Made by a program: the position numbers and the translations under genes. Below are positions 61,427-64,000 of a stretch of DNA of 64,000 nt, one piece after another (within the stretch, counting starts at the first letter, position 1; each line of letters begins with the position of its first letter). Below the pieces are notes generated by a model. The model was not told where the DNA came from. It saw only the letters and a list, made by a program, of their open reading frames with translations, and did not search any database. The DNA comes from Cytophagaceae bacterium ABcell3 (GTDB taxonomy: Bacteria > Bacteroidota > Bacteroidia > Cytophagales > Cytophagaceae), in assembly GCA_030913385.1 (NCBI GenBank), contig CP133159.1, positions 310,001-374,000 on the forward strand. Direction: 5' to 3'.

Positions 61427-64000
61427 TTACCATCCTAGGTAATAATCTTTATCAAGCCATTCAGGACAGGACAGGCCATACTTCTCCCTCATAATATGCT
61501 CTGTAACACATAATGCTCCTTCTACCCATCCCTGCTGATCAGAATATGCCTCACCTGCGATAAATATCCGCTCTTCCGGCATAGGCTGCCGGACATATGG
61601 CATTACTTCCCAGACTTTATAAACGGCCTTCCATGCATGGTAGCCTCCGCCAAACGGATCTTCCGTCCAGTCTTTGTATGCAGAAGTGTAAGGAACCGGA
61701 ACCTGAATCTTGTCACCGTGCAGCTCCCTAACCTGTTTCATTACCTCTTCCACCATTGCCTCTGTGGCATGGTCATAAGTATCAGGATATTCCGCATTTC
61801 CCCCTTTTACGAGCCGAGTTTCACGTGTTCCAAAAGGTTTGCCAAATTCAAGGGTTTTCCAGAAGGCCACTGTTCTCATATCATTATAGCTAGAAAGGAA
61901 CAATGAGTGAGAATTTTCAGGATCTGTTCCAAAATAGTAACACTGCCGCATCGGAAGGTCGGTTATAGACTCTCCAGCTTCTGCTCCTAATGTTTTCTTC
62001 CACCAGGGTTCTTCAAAGCCTAACAATATTTTAAAAGAAGGCTCAATTATAACAGAGGCAAGGTTATGTTGTAGCTCCTTCTGCTTATCAGGATCAAAAA
62101 AGAAATTGTACTGGTCGAGCAGTTGCAGTGATCTTCGTGGCATGCCTAAAATGATGTCTTTTGCATAGACATTATAATAGGAGTCGCTTTCAATATTATA
62201 CATTTTAAGCACATACCTGTACTCACTATCCGCATTTTTGTCAAACCGAACCAGTTTATTTTTTGTCCATATAGTTCCTCCAAGCTCTAGGAATGAAGAA
62301 GCCAAACAGGTAAGCACTTGGTCAAAACCACCTTGAATAGTCTTATATACTGTTTCTGCATCAGCAAAGTCTCCCGCCATATATGGAAACGCTTCGGCTG
62401 CATTCCAGTTTAAAGTATTAGAGTAATAACCTCCTGCCTGGGAAAGAAAAGTATAACACTCTTCTGAAGAGCGGTCTTTGATCAGGTTCCAGAATCCCAT
62501 TTTATAAACAGGCATGTCTTTATAAGGCCCGTCAAACCTGTAGGTCAACTTTTGCTTGACCTCGTCCCATTTACGCACAGGGTCTTCACTATTCTGTATA
62601 TCTTCAAGAGAATACCCATCTGCCTTAAGCACCTCATCTATGATACTGATAAAAATTTCATCCGAGCTTAACCCTTCAAATTTCTCATCCAGAAAATATC
62701 GAGTCTTAAAACCATCGCCTGTAATTTTTGACTGGCGGAACCTACTAGCAAAAAACCTCTGCCCTCTTAAATAATAAAGGTGGTGTGAAGGATCACCCAT
62801 AGGAAAAGGCAAAGACTTCAACCCATATTTTGTAGCAAATACTTTTTCTATGAGACCGGTCACAATTTTCTGTTCTGTCATATAACGCATCCCCCCAAGC
62901 TCTCCAACTACATTCATGCCTGGCAACTTAACAGATTCCAGTCTACCTCCAACACGCTCCCCCATCTCAAATATATTCACCTTTTTGCCTAAAGGTTTCC
63001 CATTCGCATCTTTTCCCGATAGTAGCCTGTATCCAGAATATAAACCAGAAGCACCTCCTCCAATAATCGCTACATCAAGTTTGAGATCATCTTCCTTATC
63101 TGTTCTGAAATACTTACTATACTCTCCTCTGACTTTTGGCCAAGAAATTTTAAAAGGGCTGATGTCATAAGAAGTGGCTCCCTCAATGGCCATATCCGCA
63201 ATCATTTTTCCAAGTAGCGGAATAAACTTTGCAGCCCATCCTCCAGTATAAACCACAATGTTCTTATTGTTGTGCAACCAGTCTGGCGCAAAGTCAAGCA
63301 AAAGCTCTTTAGAATTATTGCTCAGTGCAATCAAGCAAGTAGACTCATAAGCAGGTTTATCAGAAACACCTTTCATATGCTTTAGTACCCAATCCGAGTT
63401 ATACCTCAAACTCTTCTGGCTTGGTATACCAGTTCTGTCTACTGGATCTATTATAACCCTGTCAGGAATATCTGGTGCTACTCTGATATAACCAGGATTA
63501 GACCAGTCAACCTCAGGGAATCCATAAAACAAATTGGTATCCTGAGGTTCTTGAAAAACAAACCAGGTGGGATATTTTACAGTAGGGTCTTCTACTTTAT
63601 AATATGCAGAAGACATTTCCCAGATATTGATATCCACTGAAAGTCCCAGGTGCTGAAGTGCATCATTAACATAAGCGCCAGCTGTAATTATTAGCTTTTC
63701 AGTTGTGTAGCATGTGCCATTTGCAAAAACCTGTATAATGCCATCAGCATTAGATTGGATATCTGTTACAGGAGAAAACTCCTTTAGATCAATATTTTCT
63801 GCATTGTCTACAAACCTGAACAAGGCTGATAGTGTCGCATTTAGATTAATAATTCCACCATCTTTTTGGAAAAACCCACTATAATCAGAAGGCAAGTTTT
63901 TAAAATGATATTTCTCCTCAATTTGCTTTGCCTCCAATTTTTCATAAGAAATATTCAGCTCATCCATAACCTGCATGGCGGCATTGATCCCACCTTCCTG
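61427..64000 (-). CDS. Double-flavin oxidase: sarcosine-oxidase-like (DAO) half fused to amine-oxidase half (5' partial)
   Basis: At least 857 residues; the frame is open to the window edge (QEGGINAAMQVMDEL), so the start and first FAD loop are outside. The first half matches sarcosine/N-methylamino-acid oxidases: YSGFFQKDGGIINLNATL, the TCLIALSNNSKELLLDFAP segment whose Cys aligns with the covalent-FAD Cys, and VYTGGWAAKFIPLLGKMIADMA. The second half begins DVAIIGGGASGLYSGYRLLSG with GGRLESV and GELGGMRYM (amine oxidase, RebO-like), and ends at the C-terminal FAD motif FIAGEAYSDQQGWVEGAL. Two flavoenzymes in one chain suggest sequential oxidation of an amine or amino acid; substrate unknown. 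Confidence 0.82.
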   Translation of the reverse strand, partial: QEGGINAAMQVMDELNISYEKLEAKQIEEKYHFKNLPSDYSGFFQKDGGIINLNATLSALFRFVDNAENIDLKEFSPVTDIQSNADGIIQVFANGTCYTTEKLIITAGAYVNDALQHLGLSVDINIWEMSSAYYKVEDPTVKYPTWFVFQEPQDTNLFYGFPEVDWSNPGYIRVAPDIPDRVIIDPVDRTGIPSQKSLRYNSDWVLKHMKGVSDKPAYESTCLIALSNNSKELLLDFAPDWLHNNKNIVVYTGGWAAKFIPLLGKMIADMAIEGATSYDISPFKISWPKVRGEYSKYFRTDKEDDLKLDVAIIGGGASGLYSGYRLLSGKDANGKPLGKKVNIFEMGERVGGRLESVKLPGMNVVGELGGMRYMTEQKIVTGLIEKVFATKYGLKSLPFPMGDPSHHLYYLRGQRFFASRFRQSKITGDGFKTRYFLDEKFEGLSSDEIFISIIDEVLKADGYSLEDIQNSEDPVRKWDEVKQKLTYRFDGPYKDMPVYKMGFWNLIKDRSSEECYTFLSQAGGYYSNTLNWNAAEAFPYMAGDFADAETVYKTIQGGFDQVLTCLASSFLELGGTIWTKNKLVRFDKNADSEYRYVLKMYNIESDSYYNVYAKDIILGMPRRSLQLLDQYNFFFDPDKQKELQHNLASVIIEPSFKILLGFEEPWWKKTLGAEAGESITDLPMRQCYYFGTDPENSHSLFLSSYNDMRTVAFWKTLEFGKPFGTRETRLVKGGNAEYPDTYDHATEAMVEEVMKQVRELHGDKIQVPVPYTSAYKDWTEDPFGGGYHAWKAVYKVWEVMPYVRQPMPEERIFIAGEAYSDQQGWVEGALCVTEHIMREKYGLSCPEWLDKDYYLGW

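Noticed and set aside
1..64000. CRISPR arrays, tRNA and rRNA genes
   Set aside because: No regularly spaced repeats and no cloverleaf or rRNA-like sequence was noticed by eye on either strand.

Overview
The window looks like a chromosome segment of a marine or soil Bacteroidota bacterium, probably Cytophagales. The basis is protein families and genome habits, since no rRNA is present: Bacteroidota-only families (DUF4907, DUF4834, DUF5916), a Bacteroidota T6SS(iii), the OmpH/Skp type, a CarB without its allosteric domain, and a TTG-N19-TAnnTTTG promoter upstream of accD. No tRNA, rRNA or CRISPR array was seen.

1-28 kb is mostly housekeeping and metabolism. It holds a lipoamide-dehydrogenase-like flavoprotein that lacks the redox disulfide, a DUF4907 lipoprotein, a large FAD/FeS oxidase, the ergothioneine pair egtB-egtD, rsmI, an OmpH-like chaperone, der, a methyltransferase, a DASS carboxylate/sulfate transporter, carB, a DUF4834 gene, accD and class II aldolase. 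A radical SAM / arginase-like / RDD run follows, then a DUF5916 outer-membrane protein, a PAS histidine kinase and small secreted proteins.

28.7-40.2 kb is an accessory region. It begins with a lone 108-residue protein that resembles the cholesterol-binding domain 4 of cholesterol-dependent cytolysins. A decayed rhs core copy follows. Next come three promoterless rhs C-terminal toxin/immunity cassettes, interleaved with four truncated copies of the 3' end of one DDE transposase. The region ends with a full-length PAAR-like/YD-repeat Rhs effector and its immunity gene. All four tips share the same short stretch of Rhs core (SIINDYLGTP to DPIGL), which could serve for tip exchange by homologous recombination.

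40.2-59.7 kb is a T6SS(iii) locus. On the minus strand lie clpV, tssB, tssC, hcp, four very small membrane-protein genes (two too short for ordinary gene calling), vgrG, a helical-repeat adaptor candidate, rhs and the immunity gene. On the plus strand lie tssN, tssK, two single-span membrane proteins, a PKD membrane protein, tssR and a tssG candidate. tssE-tssF converge from the far side. TssJ, TssL, TssM and TssA were not recognised, as expected for this subtype. The Rhs and VgrG proteins are the likely effector tip of this machine, so the cassette array is probably its toxin reservoir.

60-64 kb carries an erythromycin-esterase-family enzyme and a double-flavin oxidase (sarcosine-oxidase-like half plus amine-oxidase half) that runs off the window end.
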